Shown piece by piece: positions 27,960 through 39,116 of a stretch of DNA of 64,000 nt. Where the stretch lies: NCBI GenBank assembly GCA_963921795.1, contig OY997649.1, positions 31,977,174 to 32,041,173 on the forward strand, in the 5' to 3' direction. The stretch comes from Nannobrachium achirus. Lineage: Eukaryota > Chordata > Actinopteri > Myctophiformes > Myctophidae. Numbering within the stretch: the first letter of the stretch is position 1; each line of letters begins with the position of its first letter. Made by a program: the position numbers and the translations under genes. The notes under the pieces were generated by a model that was not told the origin of the DNA, made no database searches, and saw only the letters and a program-made list of their open reading frames with translations.

Positions 27960-28465
27960 TTAACTCTTATTGTGCCGATCCCGAACTAGTTCGGCTTTAT
28001 TTGGACCTTATTAACGTTCGGGGTGCCGATCCCAAACTAGTTCGGCTTTTTATAAAAATAAAAAAAACATCCAGAGGCCTTACCGAAGCACCGGGCAAAA
28101 TTTTCGAGCCGGGCCGCCGGCCGTCATCTGTTTACACGGCCCGCGAGAGCGTCGCGCTGCCGATATTTCCCATCCACTCCAATGCAATCCAGGATCTTTA
28201 GAGCTCATTTTCTCTGTTCCATGCATATCCATGAGGTGTGCAAGGTTTAATCACGGCTAAATCGCCGAAAATAGGGCTTCTAAAATGCTTGGTAGCCAAT
28301 AGCTAACTTCAAGCTAACTTCATCCTGTTCCTGTTCATGCACAAAGGAAAGTGTTCAGGCGCGTCATGGCTGCGCACGGCTTGTGCATATACAGCGTATG
28401 TCTATGGTGGATTCTATGGCCATTGGGCGCCCTCTAGTGGTGATTCTGGGCACTGAAAGAGTTAA
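27960..28465. mobile_element. TTAA-flanked MITE ('TTAACTCTTTCAGTGCC')
   Basis: Left end TTAACTCTTATTGTGCCGAT; right end reverse complement TTAACTCTTTCAGTGCCC, both bounded by TTAA. Contains GGCGCCCTCTAGTGG, shared with the element at 9,683. A direct repeat CCCGAACTAGTTCGG / CCCAAACTAGTTCGG lies near the left end. Likely piggyBac-like. Confidence 0.72.
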
Positions 28466-29263
28466 GTCTAAATTGCTGAAGTGTAAATGGGCATTTGGTC
28501 ACACTACTACGTGTCTTCACTACTATGTCTTCACGTAACAATAAGCATATCACTGAGCAGCCTACTCTATAAGTAACAGTGTCTCCGCCGTATGACGGCT
28601 GCCAATTATTGCAGAGACGGCACACTACTTTGCCAGCCTTTATGCCTCCATTTTGGGCGTCCCAAGTTGTTGAAACCCTTTAACAACCAGTCTGTGGATA
28701 TGTCCTCTAGGGTGCAACACACACACACACACACACACACGCGCGCGCACTACCTCTCTTTCCTGCTGCACATGACCTTCTGTATGTTTCAATGGATACA
28801 AGAGGTAAAAATCTGCTCCTACTTTTAGAGGAAATTATTCAAATTCAGGTCAAATGTGTCCATATTGTCTGTATGGCAAACATGTTGTTCCCATCATTTG
28901 GTAAATCCTGATAAATGCTTCTGTGCTGACCATCAATCTCTAATATTAACTGCTGAAACCAAGCCCAAATTATACTAACTTTAGCACTCTATGTTTACGG
29001 TAAGGGTTCAAATAAAGGAAATGATCACTGGTCTTCTAGTCTCCATCGAGAAGATAAAATATCCGCACACTGATAAAGAAACGTTGCAAAATATCCGCTC
29101 ACTGATTATCGAAACGTTGCATCATTAATAAAAAGTATGTTTTTGGAGCTTAAAAACAGTGTGCAGATATTTTATCTTCTGCCTTGATATCCAGCACCTG
29201 GCATAAGATGTGAACACACATCTTCTCTGTGATCTAGTCTCCAACCACATTAGTATTCTAAAC

Positions 29264-29812
29264 CAGTGGTCCAGGAACCCCCAGGGGTCAGTGGAGGAGG
29301 TTCCAGGGGGAACGGACCCGTAAGGTACAGTAGCTGAATGTAGAACAACTGAAGTCGGTTCGGTTCAGGACAGCTTTTTTTTGTATACGTTGCTGCGATC
29401 TATTATTTGTCAAAATTATCAACACAGCCCATAGAGAACCACACACAGCAATTATTTCATCCAATTTAACATTGAGGTGCCCACAATGTTTAGGTGCCCA
29501 CTCTTGCTGCACCCTTATTGTGAAGGCAGAAGTGTCTAACCGTTGCACATCCTGCATGTTTCCGCATGATTAAAATAGCTGATCTACAAGCTCACAACGT
29601 CTCGTGGATGCAACGCGTTGTGAGCTTGCAGATCAGCTATTTTCGGCATGCAACACGTCATACGAGATACGGCGAAGTATAATTCAGGCTTTACTTGGGA
29701 GACGATGCACACACAGCGCTTCAATGTGAATGCAAAGAACGACAAGATGAGATGACGAGCGAACGAGCCGACGAGCGCCTGGACATCTGGACGCCAGAAT
29801 GTAGAACCACGG
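29264..29812. mobile_element. hAT-like MITE ('CAGTGGTCC' ends)
   Basis: Flanks TTCTAAAC (29,256-29,263) and CTCTAAAC (29,813-29,820) agree at 7 of 8 positions. It starts CAGTGGTCCAGGAACCCC and ends GAACCACGG. It carries the core hairpin at about 29,572-29,643 in its fullest form, followed by CGGCATGCAACACG, also found after the core at 26,483 (CAGCACGCAACACC). Confidence 0.8.
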
Positions 29813-30040
29813 CTCTAAACCATCCCTATAGAGGGTGCTGAAACACAGTCACTGATCTATGACATGTGATCCTAGACTCAACTTGCAAAAGATACCTCAT
29901 GTTGTCCACACGCATGCGCACGCACGCACACGCACACGCATGCACGCACGCACACACAGAACTCTGAGACATTCCTATGAATAAAACACGGACACCTGGC
30001 TAAACAAGTAGTTGGGATTGGACTTTGATCTCTTGAAAGA

Positions 30041-30173
<133 letters not shown>

Positions 30174-30229
30174 CGCAGCTAATCTCTGAAACTTCTGGAC
30201 CGATCTGCGTCAAACCTTTCATGCATTCA

Positions 30230-30764
30230 GCCAGTAAGCCAAGGAAGACACTCCACCCCGAATCAGCTTACAAAAATAACTTTATTTGCATTACACCTTT
30301 TAGGAACAAAGTCACAGAGGTTTGACCGATGAATCCACACCACAAAGATTACAAAAACATCATCACAATAACAGAAGCAGGAAATAACAACATACAATAC
30401 ATTAAAAGAGCTTGGGGTGAAAGCAGCTTTATAAAGGGGTTTTCAGAAGGGATTTAAAACGGGTCACAGATTCAGCATAGACTTATCTCCTCGGGCAAGA
30501 CATTCCAAAGTGTTGGAGCTGTAATTGCAAAAGCACGGCCACCTTTTGTTTCCAAGCAGCACTTTGGAATGATCTGTATAGTGCTCTGTCCGAAAGTCTG
30601 TGAGGCTGCGGGTTGGCACATGGGGGTTGAGTACATCTGATATGCCGGAGGGAGCAAGACCAGATCTGGCCCTGTAGGTGATGAGTTTTAATCTCAGTTC
30701 TAAAATAAATGGGCAACCAGTGCAAAGGAGCTACAGTAGAATGGATGTTACTGTATGTGATCAC
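30230..30764 (-). mobile_element. LINE fragment, reverse-transcriptase C-terminal tail
   Basis: On the - strand, from 30,764 down, the frames show L-H-W-L-P-I-Y-F-R and then W-K-Q-K-V / A-P-T-L-W-N-V-L-P. This matches the usual fish LINE end (LHWLPV-FR ... RAFAVRAPTLWNSLP) with frame changes between the blocks. It is 5'-truncated; the 3' tail runs to about 30,230. Confidence 0.65.
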
Positions 30765-30929
30765 ATTTTCTGTAGCCGGTTAAACATTAAAGACACTATA
30801 ATAGTGTCTTTTCTGTTGTTGTTTTTTTTACTCTTTATTTCTCAGAGATTTTCAAACATTTTTTATAACCATATACCAATACAAGAAAGTCTTTTCTGTG
30901 TTTGATCTACATTAGATATCTTCGCTGAC

Positions 30930-30993
30930 AATAGCTACAAGCTTACAATGCATGGCATTGAAAGTGTCGTAGCCTTGTAGATCTGCTCTTTTC
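30930..30993. repeat. Divergent copy of the palindromic core
   Basis: ACAATAGCTACAAGCTTACAATGC ... GTAGCCTTGTAGATCTGCTCTTTTC. Both half-sites are recognisable, with no clear MITE ends around them. Confidence 0.55.
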
Positions 30994-31155
30994 TTTTAAA
31001 GTTTTCCCCATATTACAGATGCTGGGATTTAAGTGGTTGATGATACCATAGTAGCAGGAGGGAAAAACACACAGTTCGTATTGCTTTTGAGCAGAATGAT
31101 GGCCAGTATCAGCACACGTCGGTCGTGACAGGATAATGTTGCTCCAGGTCTGCCA

Positions 31156-31713
31156 CAGGGGCGTCAATTGGGTATGGCAGGGGTATGCAGCTGCCATACC
31201 CTGGGTCCAGGGGGGAAAATAAAAGTTACTTTTAAATATAAATCCATGAATGTCTCTTTGTCTATCTGCGCTGGTTATTATGGTGTTAAATTACAGTAAA
31301 ATAACTACAAATACAAAATTTAACATAATGGTCACTCTAACAAGGTACATTATAATTATGTTCTCCACACTTGTATTCTCCCCAGCTTGACAAAATGGTA
31401 TTTTCCCAGGTTCTGCAGGTCAGCTGCACAGGTGCAATTAATTATTGTTAATTGTGGCACGTTTACTAACATGCTAAGTTTAGCTGCACTTGAAAAACCA
31501 TTCCAGGCTGCCATATCCAGCCCAAGAAACCGTAGAAACCTGACAAAAGTCGTTTTTTTCTTCTTATTTTTTTTTCAGACATTGTGAAAATAGCCGATCT
31601 ACATGTAGCTGCTATTTTCACAATAGAACCATGTTATCCAAAATGTAATGCCTATTTTCCATGAGGACTCCCATCTTTGCCATACCCTAGCTTTTGCTGA
31701 ACTGACGCCACTG
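31156..31713. mobile_element. hAT-like MITE ('CAGGGGCGTCA' ends), perfect TSD
   Basis: Identical GTCTGCCA at 31,148-31,155 and 31,714-31,721. Ends CAGGGGCGTCAATTGGG and TGAACTGACGCCACTG. The core at about 31,583-31,624 is collapsed to a tight hairpin (AGCCGATCTACATGTAGCTGCT). Its right end lies only 60 bp before the acceptor of the exon at 31,774. Confidence 0.92.
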
Positions 31714-31773
31714 GTCTGCCACGTCCACACATGTCTTTGATTAATCATCTATTTGTGTCCTTCTTTGCTAAAG

Positions 31774-31975
31774 TTCGAGCGCCCCCGGGTGGCTTGATCA
31801 CCCCGTCTTTTGGTATGAGGGGAAACGGCACCAGCAGTGTCCCGAGGGGTCCGGTTCCGGCCCGGCCCGTACCTCAGGCCCACCCGGAAGACGAGGACTC
31901 ATTGGTCCAGATGGCGGAACACATCCCTGCCGGGACACGCACACCCATGTGTGCCCATTGCAACATGGTCATCAG
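31774..31975 (+). CDS. pdlim5: pdlim5 exon: end of linker and start of LIM1
   Basis: Acceptor TTTGCTAAAG before 31,774 and donor GTGAGA at 31,976. It reads V-R-A-P-P-G-G-L-I-T-P-S-F-G-M-R-G-N-G, a Pro/Arg-rich stretch, E-D-E-D-S-L-V-Q-M-A-E-H-I-P-A-G and [13 protein letters not shown]. The human counterpart is [27 protein letters not shown]. The CAHC pair is the first zinc-binding pair of LIM1. It ends with a split Arg codon (AG). The acceptor has a short pyrimidine run, but the residue match leaves little doubt. Confidence 0.95.
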
Positions 31976-32011
31976 GTGAGAACAAATACATGACTTAATG
32001 CAACAGTCAGG

Positions 32012-32400
32012 CATAGTCACAACCTGTGGGTCGGGACCCCCAGGAGGGTCCCCAAATCATTTTAGGGGGTCCCCAGAGGATTAACTTAATGTGCAACATT
32101 GTTTTTCACAGTCAACAGTAAACAAACCAACATAAAGTATACAAAGGTCATATGCACATTTCCAAAGTGACAATTTAAGGACATTTTAATACCTCTATAT
32201 AAATTATTAGAGGCAGAAATTGTGAAAATAGCCGATCTACATGCTCACAACGCATGTAGATCAGCTATTTCACAATAGAACAGTGTTATACAAAATGTAA
32301 TGCTTCAACTCTTAGTGCTCGTCAGGGTGGTGTGTGGGGGGTCCCCAGTTAAAATATGATTATTTTGGGGGTAGCGGCCTGAAAAGGTTGAGAACCACTG
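32012..32400. mobile_element. hAT-like MITE ('CAGTGGTTCTCAACC' family)
   Basis: Same family as 4,392-4,840. The left end is eroded (CATAGTCACAACCTGTGGG); the right end is GGTTGAGAACCACTG. The core at about 32,221-32,275 is shortened (CTACATGCTCACAACGCATGTAG). No matching duplication remains. Confidence 0.78.
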
Positions 32401-32740
32401 ATTTACAGTATATGGGCATATTTGTCCAAACACAAACACAGACCGACAGGAACTTTATAGGCTATGTTTACGTTTATACATACAGTATACTATATGAGGT
32501 AGCGAAATTGTGCATACACGTACAATAACTGATCGAAAAAATGATCTGTGTATGACACTGGAGAGGCCCGGTTAGAAAAGGAAAGTAGAGTGTGACCCTT
32601 CTCCGTGTCTTGATCAGGCAGTCAGCCAATAAGCACATGTGACGGGAGTGTAGATAAGAATTAAGTTGCACATACTCACTGACAGATTGTAGATTATAGA
32701 TGAATTTGCACCCATGTACATAATGTACACGCTGAGATGC

Positions 32741-32765
32741 ATGCACACACACACACACGCACGCA

Positions 32766-32818
<53 letters not shown>
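32741..32818. repeat. Compound (ACGC)n/(CA)n microsatellite
   Basis: CA, then GCAC tetramers, then a longer CA run; the reverse orientation of the TG-to-TGCG pattern. Confidence 0.95.
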
Positions 32819-32820
<2 letters not shown>

Positions 32821-33235
32821 GATTGAAAGTATATTATGTTGACATTGCCCTTTGACATTGGTTTTGGGTCATGTAAAGAGTCTTGTAAAAGTTTGCCTGT
32901 GGAACCTTATCCCAAAGCTGGTCAGAAGCAACACAACACTACATTCTCGCAGCACTATAAATGTGTCATTTTGTGTGTGTGTGTGCCTGCCTGCGTGCGT
33001 GTGTGTGTAAAAGGAGAATGACATAAGGGGAGCATAGAGCTTAGTGGTACTACTAGAAGGGTGTCAGGTGTGGTACATCATTAGCTCAGAGTTAGAACTG
33101 ATGAATAGAACATGAAGGACAGATGATTTGTCATGATGTGCCTCACCTGACACCTAGAGTATCTAGTAGTACTGCTCTTTATGCTCCTTATTGCCATTCT
33201 CTTTTTGCACGCGACCACACACACATAGTCCTCGC

Positions 33236-33239
<4 letters not shown>

Positions 33240-33312
<73 letters not shown>
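33240..33312. repeat. (CA)n microsatellite
   Basis: Nearly pure CA over about 72 bp. Confidence 0.97.
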
Positions 33313-33315
<3 letters not shown>

Positions 33316-33464
33316 GCACACGCACACATGCACACACAAACACCACCACAGATAGTCTTGTCACACATACTACACAGACGCACTCTTGTCATGAGATTGC
33401 ATGGGCAGCACACATGCTCGTACTGTTTGTGCGTAAGCACACTGACTGCATATGCACAAACACA

Positions 33465-33952
33465 CAGTGGTGGAAAAAGTACTCAAATGTTTTACTTAAG
33501 TAAAAGTATCAATACTGCGATGTAGAAATACTCTGGTACAAGCAAAAGTCCAAAAATAAGTATCAAAAGTAAAAGTACTCATGAAGCAGAAATCTAATTC
33601 AATATGTATAACATTATGATTTGAAAATAGCTGATCTACAAGCTCACAACGCGTCCCATCGCGACACGTTGTGAGTTTGTAGATCGGCTATTTTCAAATA
33701 GCCGAAGTCTACAGGGCTGAAGAGGGTAATGTGTGTTTTGTAATAATATTTAAAATATACAAGTACGTAACTAGTAACTAAAAATGTCAAATACATTTAG
33801 TGGAGTAAATGTACAATATTTGGATCTGAGATGTAGTGGAGTAAAAGTTTAAGTATTGGAAATCGGAAATACTCAAGTAGGCCTACAAATACTTCAAAAT
33901 TGTACTTAAGTACAGTACCTAAGTAAATGTACTTAGTTATTTTACACCACCG
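33465..33952. mobile_element. hAT-like MITE ('CAGTGGTGGAAAAAGTACT'), perfect TSD
   Basis: Identical CAAACACA at 33,457-33,464 and 33,953-33,960. The left end CAGTGGTGGAAAAAGTACTC and right end TTTTACACCACCG belong to a family very common in fish. A core hairpin lies at about 33,623-33,698. A degenerate relative is at about 41,284-41,609. Confidence 0.93.
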
Positions 33953-33960
33953 CAAACACA

Positions 33961-34400
33961 TATTTTATCCATGGTAATTACACTTCACACCTCCCTCTGG
34001 TCCTTCCTTTGTGTCCTCCCTCCCTCTTCCTCCTCCTGGCCTTGGTCCTTCCTTTCCGACAGATAAGGCCGTCCTAGCCTATAGCATTATCACACAACTT
34101 GTGTAGCATTGCATTACACGTAATCCGGAGGATAGAGTTGCTAGCAGACGCTAATGGCTGCCAAACCTGGATCAGTATCAGGGTTAGCTCAGGTTAGCGC
34201 AAACCATTGTGCCCTGGAAATTAGTCTCTGTTGTGTTACCACTTAGCCTAATCATCGGGTTGGATAGGGACAAGCTGCTGACTTAATGGAAGTGAGCGAT
34301 GGTAGTTACAGTGGGCTTCCAGTGACACCTCAAGAGTAATTTCTAAATAACTCCCCTGTGGCGTGGATGCTTTCTCCCCCCGTGGCTTTGTTTAGCAGCG
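33961..34400. other. pdlim5 intron; unique sequence
   Basis: No exon or repeat recognised. It contains a C/T-rich stretch (33,990-34,060) and words such as GACGCTAATGGCTGCC and AGCCTAATCATCGGG. A regulatory role is possible but unsupported. Confidence 0.35.
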
Positions 34401-34828
34401 CAGTGGTTCTCAAAGAGTATGTGAGTCCAGGCGTGCCTTGGGATTTTGTGACAACAACCACAAATTATTAATGGAATGCAACTATACAAGTTATGATTTT
34501 TTTTTTTTTTTACTTTTTTTAGTACTTTGTGTGTGTGTGTGCACTCATATCCTAATACTGAAGTACATTCCATACCCTAAATTGTTTTTATTTTAACCAC
34601 TTTCAACCTGCCATCTCTATTTTAGGCATGTCTAAGGTAATTATTTTCATTTAATTTTTCACCATTTTTTCACATCCAGACACTCTTGGTGAAGGGTCCA
34701 GGGGGACAAGCTCACACCCCATTGTGAGCTTGTAGATCTGACTAATTCTGCTATGAGTGCATTATGTGCCTTCAGATTTTGACTTTCCCATTGGTGTGAC
34801 TTGGGCACAATAGGTTTTAAAAGCACTA
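34401..34828. mobile_element. Eroded hAT/Charlie-like element
   Basis: It starts CAGTGGTTCTCAAAGAGTATG and ends near GGTTTTAAAAGCACTAG. A half core (CAAGCTCACACCCCATTGTGAGCTTGTAGATCTG) lies at about 34,706-34,740. No duplication is detectable. Confidence 0.5.
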
Positions 34829-35018
34829 GTGTGGTGATTATGAGTATGTTGTACAATGAGTTCTGTCCATGTGGTACTTGCTGCTGAATTGAGGTTTGAA
34901 ATCACTTCATCAACACTGTTGTTGATTGACTGACTTCGACTGACTGTTCAATTCAAAACCAGTAAAATTAGATGTAATGTCTGTCTGACTACTGGCTCTG
35001 TGTGTCTCTTATCTTCAG

Positions 35019-35199
35019 AGGACCCTTTCTGGTAGCCATGGGCAGGTCGTGGCATAAGGAGGAATTCAATTGTGCCCACTGCCATACGTCCCTTGCAGAC
35101 ATTGGCTTTGTGGAGGAGCAAGGATCCGTCCATTGTGAACACTGCTATGAAGAGTTCTTTGCCCCGACCTGTAGCCGCTGCCAGACCAAGATACTGGGG
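35019..35199 (+). CDS. pdlim5: pdlim5 exon: rest of LIM1 and start of LIM2
   Basis: Acceptor TTATCTTCAG before 35,019 and donor GTGAGT at 35,200. AG+A gives Arg, then [39 protein letters not shown] and E-H-C, finishing LIM1. C-S-R-C opens LIM2. It ends in phase 0 after K-I-L-G. As elsewhere in the family, LIM1 has Glu near the position of the usual H-x2-C cysteine (HKEEFNC). LIM domains bind two zinc ions and act as protein-binding modules. Confidence 0.96.
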
Positions 35200-35390
35200 G
35201 TGAGTGTGTGTGCTTCTCTGCTTGTATGTCTGCATCTGTGTGTCTGCATCTGTGTGTCTGCGTCCGTTCCTTGTCTGTTTAAGTGTTTGACAGTTGGGGC
35301 TTACAGCGGAGGCCCCTGTACTGTAAATCTGGAATGCCACTCAGAGATGCAAGGACTGTACACTGCAGCAAACCAGAGAGTTAAGCCCTT

Positions 35391-35705
35391 TGCACACAGA
35401 GACGTTTTTCCGTTTGCTGTATGAGTAAAACGCATTGGATTCGGTGTGCAAGGCTGTGCGGAGTCCACACTGCGGATCCGAAAAGGAGTCATAAAATGAG
35501 TCAATGAGTTTTTACCGCATGCGACAAGACGCACAAATCGAACTGGTTTAGATCGAGAAAAGAACGCACAGCCGCAGCCACTTGTCGCACGGCAAATTCG
35601 GAGCTGGTCTGCATGAGGTCGTAGAGAATCATTGTTTTCTTTTAAAAAAATGCAATAGTCCGCTTTGTCCGTGTGAAAGAACGCTTCTGTGTGCAAAGAC
35701 CTTAA
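35391..35705. mobile_element. TTAA-flanked MITE ('TTAAGGTCTTTGCACACAGA')
   Basis: Left TTAAGCCCTTTGCACACAGA; right reverse complement TTAAGGTCTTTGCACACAGA; 18 of 20 bases agree. Both ends are bounded by TTAA. Probably piggyBac-like. Confidence 0.78.
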
Positions 35706-36265
35706 ATTTAACAAGATAATTTACTGGCATTGGATGCTCTATTTTAGATACTGTAGGAGAGTGTAGATCATGTAGGAACCCAAAGGCAGAGGGCGGGAAG
35801 ACATGCAAAACATGTCCTCGCAAACTCTCCAGGAGCATAATGGTAAGTGCAGTACCTGGCTGATCCACCAGGCACCCATCTCAGAGTCAATAACATGTTA
35901 TATTATGAATCCTTACTGTACCGTCGGGGGGTCCCGTCGGTGAAGTCAGACTCGCGGATCCCTTTCCATTGGGCGATGACATCATTGCGCAGCGAAAATC
36001 CTCCATATAGTCCCGCATTTTTAGTCAGCATAATAGCGAGAGAATGGCTTGTTGCACTCAATGGCGTCTCCATGCTGAAGGATGAAAACATCCGGAAACT
36101 TTCTGGGCTGTGTCAAGTGACACGAAACGTGCACATTTCACTCTGGCTCTTCAAAATAAAAGCAGGCACCTATGGAAGGAACTCGTGGCAACTTACTGTC
36201 GGGATCACTACAAAATAATAGGCACTAAAAGTGTTAAGCCCTATATATTTCATCATATAACATAT

Positions 36266-36341
36266 GAAAATAGCCGTTCTACAAGCTCACAACATGCTGC
36301 AGTGTCACACGCTTTAAGCTTGTAGATTGTCTATTTTTGTA
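36266..36341. repeat. Palindromic core, copy without clear MITE ends
   Basis: GAAAATAGCCGTTCTACAAG and CTTTAAGCTTGTAGATTGTC on either side of a CATGCTGCAGTGTCACACG loop. The 3' flank of a possible TTAA-type repeat (GGCACTAAAAGTGTTAAG, about 36,221-36,238) lies just upstream. Confidence 0.65.
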
Positions 36342-37024
36342 TTATTATTTAAACGATTTGGGGAATATTGAAAATATCCCCAAATTAGCAATGCCAGGGT
36401 AGTTAACACTGTCAGTTGTGGAGTGTGTGTTAGTAGCGACCTAGGGGCCACAGGTGGAGCTTGAACCTCATGTGTCAGGAAGCAGAGATCAGCTCTGACG
36501 TTTATCCCTCACATGTTCTAACCTCCTTAGGCCTCAATCCCTTTCAACCCTCCACTTCTCACACATCTTCAACCGGCTTAGCCCTCTTTATTAACCAGTT
36601 TTCTCACTCCTTCCTTAATCCCTCATTTTCGTCCGCCAGCCGCCCCGTTCCGGCACATATCCCCTGTCCTGTCCTGTTCTCACGGTGGGAAAGCGGTGTG
36701 TCTCTCTTAAGCCGGGTCACGCGGCTTCAGAAAAACGCAAGCAATATGGAGGAAGGAAGAGACTGAATACTCAAGATGGTTGCCAAAATGATAGAATCAG
36801 TGCATCCTGGTGACACAGGGCTAAAGTTCAAGCCCACCATCGTGGAGAATAGGGGTCCAATGAACGCTACTGGTTGTGTTTGTAGTTGGGGAGTGTGATC
36901 TCTGTCACTGCACTAGCGACTCCTACAGGTTGGCCTATTCAGCAGAGTGGAACTGGGGAGGATAGTGTTTTCCTCCACAAACATGCATGCCCTGGCCTCC
37001 CAGTGAAACTCCTCACTTTCGGGG

Positions 37025-37200
37025 CGCCCGCTGGCCTACTGGTCCATTGCCACATAGGCATAGATGCCTAGCGGCGTAGCCGGTTCGATTCCCGATCCTG
37101 ACGACCTTTGCCGCTTGTCGCTCCCAATCTCTCCCCCCCATTTCCTGTCAGTCTACTGTCCTATCAATAAAGGCATAAAAGCCCCAAAAACTAATCTTTA
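37025..37200 (+). repeat. tRNA-derived SINE
   Basis: GGCCTACTGGTCCATTGCC at the head, GTAGCCGGTTCGATTCCCG as B-box, then GACGACCTTTGCCGCTTGTC, CCATTTCCTGTCAGTCTACTG and TATCAATAAAGGCATAAAAG as body and tail. It matches the unit at 19,548. The intron otherwise shows nothing. Confidence 0.78.
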
Positions 37201-37524
37201 AAAGAAAAGAAACTCCTCACTTTCAGGGGAAAATAATGGCTGGCGAGGTCATGTATCATGTGTGCCACGTCGGAAGAGACATGTGGTTGTCTACACACAC
37301 CCCAAGACCAAACACTGCTGACCATGTGCAGTAGTCTTGGTCAGCAGTGCCAAACACTACATGGAAGAATTGGGAATTGGCATAATTCAGAGAAAATGAA
37401 AAATGTATTATAAATCGATTCAGTCTGGGTAGAGATAGAATGGAAACTACCGTATATTAATGTACCCAGTGGAAATGTGGTGCCTTGTATTTGCCCGGTA
37501 TAATGTATTTGTTTATTTAAATAG

Positions 37525-37645
37525 GAAGCGATCAGTGCCCTGAAACAGACGTGGCATGTCCACTGCTTCCTGTGTGCTTGCTGTCAGCAACCAATCAGAA
37601 ACAACACCTTTCACCTGGAGGATGGCGAACCCTACTGTGAACAAG
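37525..37645 (+). CDS. pdlim5: pdlim5 exon: LIM2
   Basis: Acceptor TTTAAATAG before 37,525 and donor GTGAGG at 37,646. Phase 0 start: [20 protein letters not shown], then [20 protein letters not shown] and a split G. W-H-x2-C-x2-C-x2-C is a complete LIM zinc-ligand run. Human PDLIM5 reads [20 protein letters not shown]...[20 protein letters not shown]-x-F favours PDLIM5 over LDB3 ([16 protein letters not shown]). Confidence 0.97.
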
Positions 37646-38213
37646 GTGAGGATTTTACCCATTGGACATGGCTGCTGTCTCAGACTAGAAAGAAAGTTCT
37701 TTATCTTTTGGTGAGGCAAGCAGTGTACACTGTACAAGTGCATATACAGTACAGTGCACACACAGTGCACCCCAAAAAGTGGGTTCCGTTTTACACTCTC
37801 AGAGTTAATCGGGATCCTTAGAGTGTACCTGGATTGCTCAGGCAAAGTACGTTTATAGTTATGTGTGAAAATATATGCATCAGCAGCTACGAGTGTGCGG
37901 CTATACTCTTTTTTAATTAAAGTGTGAAAATGTACCATTAGGCCTTTTTCCCCATGACACATATTTACACTGTGAGCTTTTTTATGTTAAATAAATAATA
38001 ATGATAATAATAATGAACACGGAGATCATACTTAGTTGTTGTTAATATTTGGATCACTTTGTGTGTTCTTTGTTTTCGACAGAACTTCTGTAGCTGAAAT
38101 CGGAACATATGGTCCACTTAGAATCACAGGCGGAGACTTAACATCTGATTTAAGGTTTTCATTTGGTTTAGTTGATTCATAATTAGTTGGCTTCCTGTTG
38201 CGTTTCTTCACAG

Positions 38214-38329
38214 ACTTCTACAATTTGTTTGGGACTGGTTGTCATGGCTGTGAGTTCCCCGTCGAGGCTGGAGACAAGTTCCTGGAGGCTCTTGGCTACA
38301 CCTGGCATGATACCTGCTTTGTGTGTGCT
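38214..38329 (+). CDS. pdlim5: pdlim5 exon: end of LIM2 and start of LIM3
   Basis: Acceptor TTTCTTCACAG before 38,214 and donor GCT|GTAAGT at 38,330. G+AC gives Asp, then [20 protein letters not shown] and [22 protein letters not shown] opens LIM3 and W-H-D-T-C supplies the central ligands. The donor is unusual: the 8-bp CTGTAAGT that spans it is repeated at 38,609-38,616 on the far side of a hAT-like insertion that begins only 6 nt into the intron. Confidence 0.97.
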
Positions 38330-38335
38330 GTAAGT

Positions 38336-38608
38336 CAGGACCCATGTGTGGGTCGTGGACACATTATTATGGGTCCCTTCATTTTTTGTTTCCTACATTT
38401 AGTTTTTAAACATTATTTCAAAACATTTTCCAAAAACATTCCCAAAAAAGCTCTAAAAAAAAAACATAAATTATAAAACAAATGTTTAAGAAGTAGTGAA
38501 AATAGCCGTTCTACAAGCTTGAAGCGACGTGTTGTGAGCTTGTAAATCTACTATTTTCACTAGTTTGTGTCCCGAGCAAATGTCTAATTTCTGGTTTGGG
38601 AACCACTG
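38336..38608. mobile_element. hAT-like MITE inserted at a pdlim5 splice donor, perfect TSD
   Basis: Flanking CTGTAAGT at 38,328-38,335 and 38,609-38,616 are identical, and this 8-mer is the exon-intron junction itself (GCT|GTAAGT). The element begins CAGGACCCATGTGTGGGTCG and ends GGTTTGGGAACCACTG. The palindromic core is at about 38,497-38,562. It is 273 bp long. Confidence 0.92.
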
Positions 38609-38780
38609 CTGTAAGTAATGACCTTACACTACAGTAGGAATGCAGTATACTGTCAGTCATAAACTCATTATATTATAATCATTTTTCCAAAAAGGAAATA
38701 ACTGTTTGGAATTGAAATGTCTAACGTGTTCCTTTATTCCAATTTCAGTAACCTGTGTAAATGTGTTTGAACTTTTCCAG

Positions 38781-38870
38781 ATTTGCTGCACCACGTTGGA
38801 AGGCCAGACCTTCTTCTCTAAGAAAGACAAACCTCTTTGCAAGAAACACGCACACACCCTCAAGATCTGA
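38781..38870 (+). CDS. pdlim5: pdlim5 last coding exon: end of LIM3 and stop
   Basis: Acceptor ACTTTTCCAG before 38,781. Phase 0: [20 protein letters not shown] and K-K-H-A-H-T-L-K-I, then TGA at 38,868. The human end is [25 protein letters not shown]. The final C-x2-H pair (CKKH) closes the second zinc site of LIM3. Confidence 0.97.
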   Translation: [29 protein letters not shown]

Positions 38871-39116
38871 ACCACCGTTGGGATGGGATCTTCTACACCA
38901 GGGCTTCTTTTTTTAATGCCATAGTGCTGAAATGAATAATAACACGATGCATTTTTATTGGTGTGGTGGAAAGGCCCATCAACCGGCAGCATGTAGGCGA
39001 TTCGACATGAGAATTCAATGAAACTGATACTGTACACAGAAAGCCCTTTTATGGAGGTGGTGGCTCCTAAGAGAAACACTGCTGGGACCAGCGCTCAGCG
39101 ACCCAAGCTCATTAAA
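38871..39116 (+). other. pdlim5: pdlim5 3' UTR (minimal extent) with ATTAAA signal
   Basis: ATTAAA at 39,111-39,116 is the first usable poly(A) signal. Further AATAAA hexamers at 39,710-39,715 and 40,695-40,700 could serve longer forms; mammalian PDLIM5 has a long 3' UTR. The true end cannot be fixed from sequence alone. Confidence 0.55.

Noticed and set aside
36650-36766. Possible extra exon in the LIM-region intron (frame around 36,461-36,766)
   Set aside because: No acceptor/donor pair in phase 0 fits between the exons ending at 35,199 and starting at 37,525, and LIM2 is already complete without it.
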